NCBI GenBank assembly: GCA_943788145.1
Contig: CALSPD010000023.1
Location: 1-48,208, forward strand
From: an uncultured Flavobacteriales bacterium
Lineage (GTDB): Bacteria > Bacteroidota > Bacteroidia > Flavobacteriales_G > Salibacteraceae
Reading direction: 5' to 3'
DNA length: 48,208 nucleotides
Below the pieces are notes generated by a model that worked only from the letters and a program-made list of their open reading frames with translations, did no database searches and was not told where the DNA came from. A program made the position numbers and the translations under genes. Positions 8,497 to 17,622 of this stretch are shown here, in pieces (within the stretch, counting starts at the first letter, position 1; each line of letters begins with the position of its first letter).

Positions 8497-8988
8497 CTAC
8501 TTACGCTTAAAACTCCATTCAATCCAAACCTTGGTGACCACTTCGCCATCGGCATTTTTCCCTTCGCTGGTCATAGTCAGCTTTTGACCTTCGCCCGTTT
8601 CAAGAGCTCGAGAAACACAATCAAACACGGCCTTTCCATCCATGCAAGTGAAAACGATGCGCCCGTCCGCCTTTTTATAAAACTCTGTACGTAATTCGGT
8701 GACCAACATGGACACCTTTCCTCGGCCTTCAATGGCAATTAACGCAAGTACGCCCGTTGAAAATTCAGCTGCCCCAGCTTGGGCAGCGAAGTAGATCGAT
8801 CGAAATGGGTTTTGTGTTTTCTTGACAAAGGGAATGCTCACTTCCGATCGTTCTGCGTCTAAATGATCTAATCGAACTTTCCAAAAGAGGAGGGAAGGCA
8901 GGCGGCTCCAGAAAAACCATTTCAGTTTCCATGGGGAAAGCAGGTCGCGTATAATCTTTTGCGCCTTGGGGTGGAGCGAGTCATTCAT
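8497..8988 (-). CDS. DUF4442 hotdog-fold (thioesterase-like) protein
   Basis: A 163-residue cytoplasmic protein. The sequence VSIPFVKKTQNPFRSIYFAAQAGAAEFSTGVLALIAIEGRG matches the DUF4442 branch of hotdog-fold proteins, in which the central NPFRSIYFAAQ helix carries the residues equivalent to the thioesterase active site. The later KADGRIVFTCMDGKAVFDCVSRALETGEGQKL is the dimer-forming sheet region. Such proteins are thought to hydrolyse or bind acyl-CoA. It is 32 bases upstream of the VOC gene on the same strand. Substrate unknown. Confidence 0.8.
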   Translation of the reverse strand: MNDSLHPKAQKIIRDLLSPWKLKWFFWSRLPSLLFWKVRLDHLDAERSEVSIPFVKKTQNPFRSIYFAAQAGAAEFSTGVLALIAIEGRGKVSMLVTELRTEFYKKADGRIVFTCMDGKAVFDCVSRALETGEGQKLTMTSEGKNADGEVVTKVWIEWSFKRK

Positions 8989-9172
8989 GGCTTAAAATTA
9001 GAATAAGTTCAATAGCTCTATTGGCATTTTGCGGCCAACTTTCAGTTAGTGCCTGTTGTCGCAACTGAAATAGATTTCTGGAGTATTCCTTTTTTTAAAA
9101 CAATTGCAGCTTCTATATCTATGAAATCAGCAAATTCGGAATGCATTCCAAGGACTCAATGACAGCTTTAGT

Positions 9173-9639
9173 TTAATTGACTTGTGGCATTTTTTCCAAT
9201 TCTTCGGCCGTCAACGATCGGTAGAACAGCCAACCACTGGCACCGAATTTTTCAATGTAACCCAAATTATCATTTACGATAACGCGCAGCGTTCCTTCGG
9301 GTTTATAAGGTTCATCAATGAAGTTTTGCTGTCGCAGCAGGCCTCGGTGCAGCCAAACGATGCCACAGTTAAGGTTTGTTTATCCACGCTGTAATCGCTG
9401 CCGCAGGAATTGATTTCTAATCGGGTGAAAATTTTGCCGTCAGCCGTGAATTCTACGGGGTAGTTTATGGTCGGAGTGGTGGCAATGGGCGAGTGATTCA
9501 GCTTAAAGGACTGCACTTCCCAGTTTCCTACAATGGAACCTTCGGAAGTCTTTTTACAAGAAGAAAGCGAGCTAAGGCAAACCGCGATTACCATCCACAT
9601 CAAAGTCGAGCATTGTTTCATAAACCGAATTTTTTTCAC
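9173..9639 (-). pseudogene. Lipocalin-like lipoprotein gene with a one-base frameshift
   Basis: The gene begins with MKKIRFMKQ, followed by a lipoprotein signal peptide (SSLSSCKK) and a lipocalin/META-like body (GSIVGNWEVQSFKLN, PVEFTADGKIFTRLE, SFGCTEACCDSK). After CCDSK the annotated frame turns into an implausible tail that stops at 9274. In the next frame a convincing continuation begins (NFIDEPYKPEGTLRV, then NDNLGYIEKFGASGWLFYRS) and ends at a TAA at 9173-9175. The two halves join perfectly if one A is added to the four-A run (complement of 9324-9327), giving 155 residues, a usual length for this kind of protein. It could be a real inactivating mutation, slippage rescued at the ribosome or polymerase, or a sequencing error. 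Confidence 0.75.
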
Positions 9640-9699
9640 GGTTTAAAACTAATGAATCCAAATAAAATTGTGCCTTACGCGCACCATCGCTGCGTAGGA

Positions 9700-11010
9700 C
9701 TAGTTTGCCAGAATCTGTCCCGTCAAGCGCATCAATTCCAACTCGTTCAACTTCACCGAAATTTTGGCGTTGCTGATGCGAATTTGCGATCCAATGTAAG
9801 CCACCTGCGCTTCGCGAAACTGGGTGCTGCTCACTTGTCCGCCTTTATACAATTCTTCCGTGCGTTGCAAGTTCAATTCAGCCGCTTCGATGTTCTTTTC
9901 TTCAAAGCGCGCTAGCGTAATGCTTTGTTGGTAGCTGGCAAAGGCATTGCCGAGGTCTGTCATCAACTGCAGCTCTTGGTTTTGCTGTTCCAAGGCGCGG
10001 ATTTCCATGTTCACCTTTTGGTTTTGCCGATTGATGTTGTTGCGAAAGCCGTTAAATAGGGGATAAGACAGGGCTACCGATCCGTTCCAACCGGCAGATG
10101 TGTTGCTCAAGACAATGCCCGCTTCGCTTTGACTTTGCGCGTAACTGTATCCTCCGTTCACCACCAATTGCGGAAAGGCCGAAGCCCAGGAGAGTTGTTC
10201 GTCTTTTTTAGCCAATTCAATTTGCAACTGGGCGTTTTTCAACGTTGAGTTATTGGCTTTTGCTGTGGCGGCCAATTCGTTTAGCGTCCACGTCTGTACA
10301 TCTAAATCCATGATTTCTGTATTGACATCCATCGGCAATTCTTCATTGATCAACCGCGACAGTTTTCGAACGGCATTCGATCGCTGCAATTGAGCCGTCA
10401 GCAAGGCCGAACTATCGGAAGTGATGTCCACGCGCGCGGCCAATAATTCTGTCCGCAAAGCCGTACCCAATTCATTTGCAATCAAAGCTCTGTCATAGCG
10501 TTTTTTGGAAACACTTACGTTTTCAGTCGCTATGCGCTCTTGATCAATGGCGCGACCCAACACGTAGTAGGCATTGGCAACTTGTAGCATGGTGGCTTCT
10601 ATCGCCACTTGCGATTGCGCATCAACAACCTCTTTGTTCAGCTTGAGCTTTTCATAAGTGCGTTTTCCGCTCAGTCCATTAAATAAAACGTAGTTGGCCG
10701 TGATTCCCGCGTTTGTATTCGTGCTTTGGGCGTTATCGACATTCGTTGGCGGAATGTTACCCGCAAACTCCAATTGCGTGTTGTTCACATTGATTCCAGC
10801 CGAAGCGTTAGCGGAAACGCTGGGCAAAAGACCGGCATTTCCGATCGTGGCGCTGTTTTCGGCTATGACGGCTCGGCTATCCAAAATTTGAATATCGAAA
10901 TTGTTGGCCAAGGCCTTGTTAAAAGCCTCATCCAGGCTAATGATGGTCTGACCCATGCTCCAGCTCGAAAGAAGCATTAAGGCGAGCGTAAGTGAAGTGC
11001 TAGTCTTCAT
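9700..11010 (-). CDS. TolC-family outer membrane efflux protein
   Basis: A 436-residue protein with a signal peptide (MKTSTSLTLALMLLSSWSMGQ) and the duplicated helical-hairpin architecture of outer membrane efflux factors. The first repeat begins SLDEAFNKALANNFDIQILDSR, with matching alanine/leucine heptads and the second repeat starting near LNELAATAKANNSTLKNAQLQ. Family members trimerise to form a channel through the outer membrane and a periplasmic tunnel that docks with RND pumps. Its start overlaps the end of the RND gene by 11 bases, so it is the last gene of the tetR-hlyD-RND-tolC operon and almost certainly works with that pump. Confidence 0.94.
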   Translation of the reverse strand: MKTSTSLTLALMLLSSWSMGQTIISLDEAFNKALANNFDIQILDSRAVIAENSATIGNAGLLPSVSANASAGINVNNTQLEFAGNIPPTNVDNAQSTNTNAGITANYVLFNGLSGKRTYEKLKLNKEVVDAQSQVAIEATMLQVANAYYVLGRAIDQERIATENVSVSKKRYDRALIANELGTALRTELLAARVDITSDSSALLTAQLQRSNAVRKLSRLINEELPMDVNTEIMDLDVQTWTLNELAATAKANNSTLKNAQLQIELAKKDEQLSWASAFPQLVVNGGYSYAQSQSEAGIVLSNTSAGWNGSVALSYPLFNGFRNNINRQNQKVNMEIRALEQQNQELQLMTDLGNAFASYQQSITLARFEEKNIEAAELNLQRTEELYKGGQVSSTQFREAQVAYIGSQIRISNAKISVKLNELELMRLTGQILAN

Positions 11011-14000
11011 ATTTCATTTCTTTATAAGCAGGTTCAACTTCTTTTGGCAATGGATGTTTTCCATTCCAAAACCAATCAAATTGTCGTTTCGAACGGTTGA
11101 TCATCAGTAAAATAACGGGCAATAAAATGAGCACGGCCATAGTCGCAACACCCAATCCGTAGGCTATAGTGGCAGCCATTGGGATCAAAAACTGCGCTTG
11201 CATGCTGGTTTCTGCAATGAGCGGTCCAAGGCCAGCCATAGTCGTTAGGGAAGTCAGCAGAATAGGGCGGAAGCGCGAATGAGCCGCCTCGCGAATGGCC
11301 TCATTGACCGACATGCCCGATTTAATGTTGATGTTGTAGGCGCTGACAAAAACGAGCGCATCGTTGACAATAATGCCGATCAAAGCGATCATGCCCAAAT
11401 AGCTGAATAAGCTCAATTGCAAACCGTGAATCCAATGTCCCCAAGCCACACCAATAAAGCTGAATGGAATCAGACAAAGCACGGCAAAGGTTTGAGAGAA
11501 GGATCGGAAAGTGAGAATGATAATGGCCAACATGAGCAGCAATACCACCGGGCCAACCACCTTCATCGAACGCATGGTTTTCAATTGCTCGCGCTGCTGT
11601 CCTTCGAAGGAGAATTTGATACTCGGATGATCGACCAATATTTTAGGTAAAATCTCATCGCCAATGTTTCCAAGGATATCGGTCACCGACACACCTGAAT
11701 TGGCAATATCGGCCGTCACAAGAATCTGGCGCTCACCATCGCTGTGGTTAATGCTAACTACGCCACGATCGGTTTCAAACGTTGCAATGTCCTTCAACAA
11801 ATAGCTCTGACCAGTTAAGGTTCTGATTTTCATTTCGCCCAAGCTGCTTTGGCTGGCGCGTTCGCCTTCTTCGTAACGAACCCAGACTTTAACCTCGTCC
11901 AAACCGCGTTGCAAGCGCTGAATCTCACCTCCAAAGTAGCCTTGCCGGATTTGCGTCATGACTTGTATTTCTGTCAAACCTAGAACGTAGGCTTTTTCCT
12001 TGAGCTGAACGCGAATCTCTCGAAGTCCTTCGAGGTCGTCATCGTTCACGTCTTTCAGGTCGCTTAGGCTGCTAAGCTTGGCTTTCAGTTTGTCAACAAC
12101 CGCGCGGACTTCGTCCTGATCAACGCCTTTCAGCGCAATGGAAACGGGTTTTCCGAAAGGTGTTCCAGTTCCGAATGAAAACTCTTCCACACCCAATAAA
12201 TCGCCCGTGTTTTGTCGAATCAAATTGCTGATTTCCAACACCGGCATCTGACGCGCTTCATTGTCGAGTAATTTGATTTTTAAAACGCCCTCGCTCGTTT
12301 TTCCAGGTCCGAGGCGCTTATCCACCGAAAGCACCACTTCAAGCGAATCAGTCCGAGTCGGCTTGATGTTGGAACTCGTTTGCCACACTGCTTTTTCAAC
12401 TTGATTTAGTCGGTCGAGGGTGATTTCCTCTGGCGTTCCAGAAGGCATTTTTAAGGTGACAACAATTTCCTCTCCTTCGATGAAGGGGAAAAAGGTGGTT
12501 CTGATGATGCCGCCTTCAATGGCGCCAAATGTTATGGCCAGCAATGCAATAGGAATGGCTAAAGCGAAAAGGCGCTTTTCTAAAAAGAAGTCGAGCACAG
12601 GTGCGTAAAGCTTGTTTTTCATCCAATCCAAGACTTTGGAAGAATAAATAGTGAGTTTACTCGGTTTGGCTTCGCGATCTAGGGCTTTGGAATGCGCGAT
12701 GTGCGCTGGAAGGATGAAAACACCTTCAATCAAGGAGAAAATGAGCGTTGCAATAACGATGAAGGCCATTTGCGAGAAGAAATCTCCAAGCGTTCCTTCT
12801 ATGAAAAAGAAGGTGCTGAAGGCTACAATCGTGGTGGCAATGGCCGAAAATACCGCTGGAAGCACTTCCATAGTTCCATTGACAGCCGCAGAAATTCGGT
12901 CTTCGCCCAGTTCATAGCGCCTATAAATGTTTTCACTAATAACAACGCCATCATCGACCAATATTCCAATCACGGTAATCATTCCAAAAAGAGAAATGAC
13001 ATTGATGGTGATACCAAAAAACGGGGACAAGATAAAGGCTCCGGCAAAACACAACGGAATGGCAAGGGCCACCCAAAATGCCAAGCGGAAGTGAAGAAAT
13101 AGCGCAAGAAATGCGAATACTAAGAAGAATCCTAAGATGCCGTTATTTACCAATAAGTCAATACGCTGAACGACTGTTGTCGAGGCGTCTTGCGTAATAT
13201 TCGCTTGAATGATGGTGTTTTCTGCATTGAAGGCAGCGATGTATTTTTTCAGTTCATCCGCAATGAAGAGTAAGTCTTCATCGTTGGTGTTGCTGACGTC
13301 AATGGTTACAGAGCGTCTTCCGTTGTAGAAGTTCATGTTTGGCACTTCGGCCCATCGATCTTCCACGTTCGCCACGTCTTCCAAGTGAACCACACTTCCG
13401 TTTGGATTTGCTTTGATAACAATATGCGCCATGTCCTTGGCGTAGTAGGCCTTCGGAGAAGATCGGATCTTTAATTCTTCGTTCTCGCCAATGACGGTTC
13501 CACCGGTTATTTCAACGTTATTTCCAGCAATGGCGGTCACTACTTGCTGAAAACTGAGTCCATAGGAGGCAAGCTGATCTTCCTTGATGCTGATGACAAT
13601 TTCTTCATCTGGAAATCCACTGAGCGCCACTTTTGATATGCCTTCAATGGCGAGCAAGTCGCGCTCAACCGCCCGCGCAGCAGCTTTTAACGTGTGCAAA
13701 TCAACATCGCCATGGATGGCGAAACTCATGGCCCTGCTGAGTGCTTCACGTTTATAAACGTCCAATGATTCAAGTCCGGTGGGGAAGGACGTGATTCGAT
13801 CGACTGCGTTTTTCACATCTTGCAAAACCAAATCGATTTCAGCATTTTGCTTAATCTCAACCGTTACGGTTGCTAGGTTTTCATTCGAAACAGAAGTGAT
13901 GCGCTCGATGCCCGTAGTACCTTTGAGGTTATCTTCAATCTTTAGGACGACCGATTCTTCAATTTCCTGAGGCGAAGCGCCAGGATAAACCGCCTGAATG

Positions 14001-14140
14001 CTGATGATTCGGCTTGGAATTTCAGGGAAAAACGTTCGCCTAAGGCTGGTCAGTCCAAAAAATCCGAAAATGAGTACCAAGGCGAGGATGACGTTGCCCG
14101 AAATCCCGTATTTAATGAAGTATTTTACAATGCTTTGCAT
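11000..14140 (-). CDS. RND-family efflux pump, inner membrane permease (AcrB-like)
   Basis: 1046 residues, the normal length for the HAE1/AcrB type. The N-terminal first helix and porter domain (FFPEIPSRIISIQAVYPGASPQEIEESV) are followed by helices 2-6, including GMITVIGILVDDGVVISENIYRR in helix 4, whose double aspartate is the proton-relay pair of the family. A second porter domain and helices 8-12 (IGIIVNDALVFVSAYN, FRPILLTSLTTMAGLGPL) complete the duplicated structure. It pumps substrates from the periplasm or inner membrane using the proton gradient. The gene begins 7 bases after the adaptor gene and overlaps tolC. Drug, solvent or lipid cargo cannot be inferred. Confidence 0.95.
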   Translation of the reverse strand: MQSIVKYFIKYGISGNVILALVLIFGFFGLTSLRRTFFPEIPSRIISIQAVYPGASPQEIEESVVLKIEDNLKGTTGIERITSVSNENLATVTVEIKQNAEIDLVLQDVKNAVDRITSFPTGLESLDVYKREALSRAMSFAIHGDVDLHTLKAAARAVERDLLAIEGISKVALSGFPDEEIVISIKEDQLASYGLSFQQVVTAIAGNNVEITGGTVIGENEELKIRSSPKAYYAKDMAHIVIKANPNGSVVHLEDVANVEDRWAEVPNMNFYNGRRSVTIDVSNTNDEDLLFIADELKKYIAAFNAENTIIQANITQDASTTVVQRIDLLVNNGILGFFLVFAFLALFLHFRLAFWVALAIPLCFAGAFILSPFFGITINVISLFGMITVIGILVDDGVVISENIYRRYELGEDRISAAVNGTMEVLPAVFSAIATTIVAFSTFFFIEGTLGDFFSQMAFIVIATLIFSLIEGVFILPAHIAHSKALDREAKPSKLTIYSSKVLDWMKNKLYAPVLDFFLEKRLFALAIPIALLAITFGAIEGGIIRTTFFPFIEGEEIVVTLKMPSGTPEEITLDRLNQVEKAVWQTSSNIKPTRTDSLEVVLSVDKRLGPGKTSEGVLKIKLLDNEARQMPVLEISNLIRQNTGDLLGVEEFSFGTGTPFGKPVSIALKGVDQDEVRAVVDKLKAKLSSLSDLKDVNDDDLEGLREIRVQLKEKAYVLGLTEIQVMTQIRQGYFGGEIQRLQRGLDEVKVWVRYEEGERASQSSLGEMKIRTLTGQSYLLKDIATFETDRGVVSINHSDGERQILVTADIANSGVSVTDILGNIGDEILPKILVDHPSIKFSFEGQQREQLKTMRSMKVVGPVVLLLMLAIIILTFRSFSQTFAVLCLIPFSFIGVAWGHWIHGLQLSLFSYLGMIALIGIIVNDALVFVSAYNINIKSGMSVNEAIREAAHSRFRPILLTSLTTMAGLGPLIAETSMQAQFLIPMAATIAYGLGVATMAVLILLPVILLMINRSKRQFDWFWNGKHPLPKEVEPAYKEMKYED

Positions 14141-14146
14141 GCTTCC

Positions 14147-15265
14147 TTATTCAACTATTTCTACTTCCAATCCTTCGAATGCACCGGGAACAACCTGATT
14201 GATGAGCTTAGTTCCGTTCGCTAAGCCTTTGACTATCATTAGGTCTTGACTTTCATGGATGATGTCCACATTTTGAAGCTTTAGCACCTTGTTTTCTTCC
14301 ACAAAAACTTGATCGCCATTCACCACCAAATAGCGCGGAATGGATGCGGCTGTGTCCAGTGCGAGTCCTTCAATGACTCCATTTAAGTAAACACCTTCAT
14401 ATAGTTTGCTCCCGCTAACATTGATATAGACTTTCACACTTTGCGTGTTTGCATCAACAATCTCACTCATTCGAGTGACAGTGCCTTGCCAGCTGCCGTT
14501 CAATTCGCTGGAGAAAAGCTTCGCTTTATTACCCACAGCCACTTTACTTATATCAGCAATGCTGATTCCAGCTTCCAATTCATAGTTGATCGGATCAACA
14601 AAAACGCCCAATCGCTGACCGGGACGGATTATCGTGTTGGCGTTGATGTTTGCCTCGCTTACGATGCCGTCAAATGGCGCGACAATGGTGAATTTTTGAA
14701 CCTGAGCTTCTTGACTTTTAATGGCATAAAACTGATTGTAAACCTTTTTCGCCACTAAGAAATTCTTTTCCTTTTCGTTCGTCACTTCCGGTAAATCGGC
14801 CATTGGTTTTGATGCATCGAATGCGGCTAAGTAGCTTTCCCATTTATCAAAGCCGTCCGAATAGTCGATTTTCAGGTCGGGTAGGAGGCTGGTCAATATG
14901 CTTTGGAAATTGCTGCGATTTGATATCAAATTGTATTTCGCATCTGAGTCATCCATGCGCAATAAAACATCGCCCTTTTTGAAGGCTGTTCCATCCTTAA
15001 AGGGTTTTGTGCCGGGCAATAGGCGTCCGTTTACTTCCGAAAACACATCAATCTTTTGTTGTGACATCAATCGCCCGTTAAATGGAATGCTCGCATATTG
15101 CGCGGTGTTTTCCACTATGGAAATTTTAACCGGTGCAATAGCACTTTTGGGCGGATCTTCTTTGGGTGGTTCCTTCATTCCAGCCAGCGTATTCTTTAGG
15201 AAAATTCCCAAGGCGATAATGAGTATGGCGGCCACAACGGCCCATCTGCGTTTAATGTAGTCCAT
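14147..15265 (-). CDS. Periplasmic adaptor (HlyD/membrane fusion protein) of RND pump
   Basis: A 372-residue adaptor. A single N-terminal anchor (WAVVAAILIIALGIFL, residues 9-25) precedes a proline/lysine linker, a barrel-sandwich (lipoyl-like) half, a short helical hairpin and the second half-motif FTIVAPFDGIVSEANI with TIIRPGQRLG. A beta-barrel and membrane-proximal domain follow. Such proteins bridge the RND permease and the TolC channel. Its start codon overlaps the tetR stop by one base (TGATG), and its stop is 6 bases before the RND start, so all four genes are tightly coupled. Confidence 0.92.
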   Translation of the reverse strand: MDYIKRRWAVVAAILIIALGIFLKNTLAGMKEPPKEDPPKSAIAPVKISIVENTAQYASIPFNGRLMSQQKIDVFSEVNGRLLPGTKPFKDGTAFKKGDVLLRMDDSDAKYNLISNRSNFQSILTSLLPDLKIDYSDGFDKWESYLAAFDASKPMADLPEVTNEKEKNFLVAKKVYNQFYAIKSQEAQVQKFTIVAPFDGIVSEANINANTIIRPGQRLGVFVDPINYELEAGISIADISKVAVGNKAKLFSSELNGSWQGTVTRMSEIVDANTQSVKVYINVSGSKLYEGVYLNGVIEGLALDTAASIPRYLVVNGDQVFVEENKVLKLQNVDIIHESQDLMIVKGLANGTKLINQVVPGAFEGLEVEIVE

Positions 15266-15870
15266 CAGTTGATTGGCTTTATTTGGGTTATTAGCGCTCG
15301 CGCGATTTCTTGTTTTCTATTCTGAAGAAGCTCCTTAAATTGAGTTTCGTTTAAGTCATTCATGAACATAACCATGGGTTTCGCAATCAAGGGAAACAAC
15401 ACGAGGCTCATCATGTTTAGCACAAAGTGTTTCGAATTGTAATCTTGTCTTACAAGTCCTGATATTTTTCCTGCTTCGATTTCTTGAACCAACCTTCCAA
15501 ATGGCGGTTTTGCGTTTGCCTTGTGCATACGCTGCAGATGTTTTTTCGCATTTCGGTTCATCTCTGAAATGATGAAAAAGGGAAGTTTTGGGCGTTTGCA
15601 TATGAAGTCAGAATAAGCAAAAACAGCCAATTCGATTTTCTCATACAGCGGTCGATTCGATTCAAAAACGTCATTCAATGTTTGAAAAATGTCTTTAAAC
15701 GTGCGTTCAAAAACTTGGGATAAAAGGGCTTCTTTACTCTTAAAGTAATAGTGTAATAGGCCTTTGTTTATCTCGGCCTTTTCAGCAATTCCGCGCATGC
15801 GAGCACCCTCATAGCCTCGTTCGAGCATTTCAGATTCAGCCGCGCAAAGTATTTTTTCTTCTGTTGTCAT
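15265..15870 (-). CDS. TetR-family transcriptional regulator of the efflux operon
   Basis: About 201 residues from the ATG at 15870. The N-terminal three-helix DNA-binding domain (EKILCAAESEMLERGYEGA, then MRGIAEKAEINKGLLHYYFKSKEALL) is a textbook TetR helix-turn-helix; the remaining all-helical part is the ligand-binding and dimer domain. I prefer this start over the in-frame ATG at 15912 because the longer version would translate through the palindrome at 15873-15888, the probable binding site of the protein. It heads the efflux operon and most likely represses it and itself, releasing when a pump substrate binds. Confidence 0.9.
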   Translation of the reverse strand: MTTEEKILCAAESEMLERGYEGARMRGIAEKAEINKGLLHYYFKSKEALLSQVFERTFKDIFQTLNDVFESNRPLYEKIELAVFAYSDFICKRPKLPFFIISEMNRNAKKHLQRMHKANAKPPFGRLVQEIEAGKISGLVRQDYNSKHFVLNMMSLVLFPLIAKPMVMFMNDLNETQFKELLQNRKQEIARALITQIKPIN

Positions 15871-15872
15871 TT

Positions 15873-15888
15873 TTACCCGTTTGGGTAA
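15873..15888 (-). promoter_or_regulatory. Palindromic TetR-type operator, copy 1
   Basis: TTACCCGTTTGGGTAA has perfect 6-bp arms (TTACCC/GGGTAA) around a 4-base centre, directly upstream of the tetR start codon. Size and symmetry suit a TetR dimer. A diverged second copy lies at 15934-15949, supporting a real regulatory role rather than chance. Confidence 0.65.
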
Positions 15889-15933
15889 TTTGAGTGCAAG
15901 AGTAATACGCATATTCTACACGACCAAAAAAAA

Positions 15934-15949
15934 TTAGTCATTTGGGTAA
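15934..15949 (-). promoter_or_regulatory. TetR-type operator, diverged copy 2
   Basis: TTAGTCATTTGGGTAA matches copy 1 at 13 of 16 positions: the right half-site GGGTAA is intact and the left half-site is degraded. Its start is 61 bases from that of copy 1, close to six helical turns, so two dimers could bind the same face of the DNA across the operon promoter region. Confidence 0.5.
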
Positions 15950-16008
15950 ATTATATGATGAACGGTTCTTGTCGTTGTTGACGACAATTAAATATCACAC
16001 AACCGCAG

Positions 16009-16044
16009 TTTTGTTTTGATAACATTTGAATGCGATTATATTTG
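16009..16044 (+). promoter_or_regulatory. Bacteroidota-type promoter for the lipoprotein gene at 16065
   Basis: TATATTTG at 16037-16044 matches the TAnnTTTG -7 box of the Bacteroidota primary sigma factor. Upstream, overlapping TTTTG copies at 16009-16013 and 16014-16018 give 23- and 18-base spacers, at or near the usual 19-23. Transcription would begin around 16050, ahead of the ATG at 16065 and after the upstream ATG at 16026, so it also decides the start. Confidence 0.6.
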
Positions 16045-16064
16045 CTCTCAAAGCCATTCTAACC

Positions 16065-16907
16065 ATGAAAATGAAACACCTTTCTATTGTTGCTCTATCG
16101 TTATTCCTTTGGTCATGTGGAGGTTCTGAACACGCAGACTCGACTCATAATGACAGTACTGAAGTTGCAGAAGAGGTCGCTGAACCTATCGATGATTTAG
16201 CCGATTTCAAGTTCCACACCATGATAGCCAATCTTCCAAGTCCGCTGGAAACCTTCCATCTGATTTCAGGGGTGAGCATTGCAATGGATGGAGTAGGATT
16301 AACTCCAACAGAAGACAGTAAAAAACTCAGTACAACGTCTGCAAAGGCTTATGGCTATGGTATTTATATGACTGACATGGGTTTTATGGCTTATGAGCAT
16401 GAAAACCAGAAGACCTTAGATTATTATCAAACGTGTCGCGATCTTGCTCAGAGTCTTGGAGCTGGAGATGTTTTTGATCAAACGATCAGCGCAAACTTTG
16501 AAGAGAATACTTCAAGCGAAGAGAAATTTGTGCGTATGATGGATGAAGCCTTCAAGGCGATGGATGAATACATGGTCGGGAATGAGCGATTTGTAAACGC
16601 AACTGAAATTTTTGTTGGTAGTTGGGTAGAAACGCAATTGATCGCAACGTCCATTATTAAAGATGCACCGCTTAACGAAGAGAATAAGCCACTTTATCAA
16701 GGTATATACGATCAAAAGATGCATGCATCTAATTTGATGAATGTCTTGGGTGAAATCGAAACGGAGCTATCGCCAGCCGTAATCAAACAAGTGGAAGATA
16801 TAATGATGTTTTACGCTGGTTTTTCAACCGTTGAATCGATTACATCGAAAGATCTACATGAGTTAGAGACAAAGCTTAAGTCGCTTAAGGCTGCATTAAC
16901 GGCATAA
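16065..16907 (+). CDS. Lipoprotein of unknown function
   Basis: A 280-residue protein from the ATG at 16065 (MKMKHLSIVALSLFLWSCGG), with a lipobox LWSC and a following acidic, serine/threonine-rich linker typical of surface or periplasmic lipoproteins in Bacteroidota. An in-frame ATG at 16026 is rejected because it precedes the predicted promoter box and would bury the signal peptide. The mature domain is predominantly helical (for example ENQKTLDYYQTCRDLAQSLG, SEEKFVRMMDEAFKAMDEYM, a YDQKMHASNLMNVLGEIE stretch). I do not recognise the family. It is monocistronic, with its own promoter and a terminator at 16931-16958. Confidence 0.75.
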   Translation: MKMKHLSIVALSLFLWSCGGSEHADSTHNDSTEVAEEVAEPIDDLADFKFHTMIANLPSPLETFHLISGVSIAMDGVGLTPTEDSKKLSTTSAKAYGYGIYMTDMGFMAYEHENQKTLDYYQTCRDLAQSLGAGDVFDQTISANFEENTSSEEKFVRMMDEAFKAMDEYMVGNERFVNATEIFVGSWVETQLIATSIIKDAPLNEENKPLYQGIYDQKMHASNLMNVLGEIETELSPAVIKQVEDIMMFYAGFSTVESITSKDLHELETKLKSLKAALTA

Positions 16908-16930
16908 ATTCACTCGAATCAATAAATGAA

Positions 16931-16958
16931 AAGCTCTGGCCATGCCAGGGCTTTTTTT
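16931..16958 (+). terminator. Intrinsic terminator after the lipoprotein gene
   Basis: The arms AAGCTCTGGC and GCCAGGGCTT pair around a CAT loop with one G-U pair, followed by a T-run at 16952-16958. It lies 24 bases after the lipoprotein stop. The opposite strand has only a four-T tail, so it may also stop the converging acetyltransferase transcript, less efficiently. Confidence 0.85.
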
Positions 16959-16962
16959 GTGT

Positions 16963-17469
16963 TTAATTATGCCGTTTCACAAATTGACGTTCCAGTTGTC
17001 CGTCTTCAACGATTTCTTTTTCAAACGTGAATCCCAGTTTATCCAAAACTCGGATAGATCCGTGGTTTTCAGGAAGCACCAGCGCAATAATTCGTTTTAA
17101 GTTTAAATCGGAAAATCCAAAATCCAGGATGGCTTTTCCCGCTTCGGTAGCAATTCCCTTTCCCCAATGTTGCTGCATAAAGCGATAGCCTAAATCAATT
17201 TCATCCAATTCAGGAAGGTATTTGAGACCGCAAAAGCCAATGAAGTTGCGGTCGTCTTTCCATTCAACTGCCATTCGTCCATATCCGTATTTTGTGTAGT
17301 CACCAAAAACATGCTCCTTGATTCTACGCTCCATTTCTTTGCGCGTAACTACACCACCATCGCCAGTGTAGCGAGAAACTTCAGCATCTAGATTCGTTAT
17401 ATACGAGGCTTCAATATCCTTTTCCTCAAAGGGTCGGATGAGGAGGCGTTCAGTTTCTATGACTTTCAT
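16963..17469 (-). CDS. GNAT-family N-acetyltransferase (RimJ/RimL type)
   Basis: About 168 residues from the ATG at 17469 (MKVIETERLLIRPFEEKD), which begins exactly where RimJ/RimL-type proteins usually start; a longer in-frame start at 17511 would add 14 residues without family character. The acetyl-CoA binding region is LGYRFMQQHWGKGIATEAGKAIL, and the conserved RIIALVLPENHGSIRVLDKLGF closes the domain. These enzymes transfer acetyl groups to protein N termini, amino acids or aminoglycosides. The gene stands alone between two plus-strand genes. The acceptor is unknown. Confidence 0.87.
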   Translation of the reverse strand: MKVIETERLLIRPFEEKDIEASYITNLDAEVSRYTGDGGVVTRKEMERRIKEHVFGDYTKYGYGRMAVEWKDDRNFIGFCGLKYLPELDEIDLGYRFMQQHWGKGIATEAGKAILDFGFSDLNLKRIIALVLPENHGSIRVLDKLGFTFEKEIVEDGQLERQFVKRHN

Positions 17470-17622
17470 TGTGTCGAGTTTTACTGGTTGTTTCCAGAAC
17501 AAATCTATCAAAGCTGAAAAGCATGTTCGGGTAAATTGGGTCTAAGAAACGAATCGAAGGTTATCGTCAAATTGAGCCTCGTTAAATCTTTCTATCAAAC
17601 CTTTCAATTCCTATTATCTATG

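Noticed and set aside
9493..9915. Plus-strand 140-residue open frame
   Set aside because: It spans the end of the TolC gene and the start of the lipoprotein gene on the other strand and has no recognisable features.
12692..13102. Plus-strand open frame opposite the RND pump
   Set aside because: Low-complexity, charged translation antisense to a well-supported gene; a codon-usage shadow.
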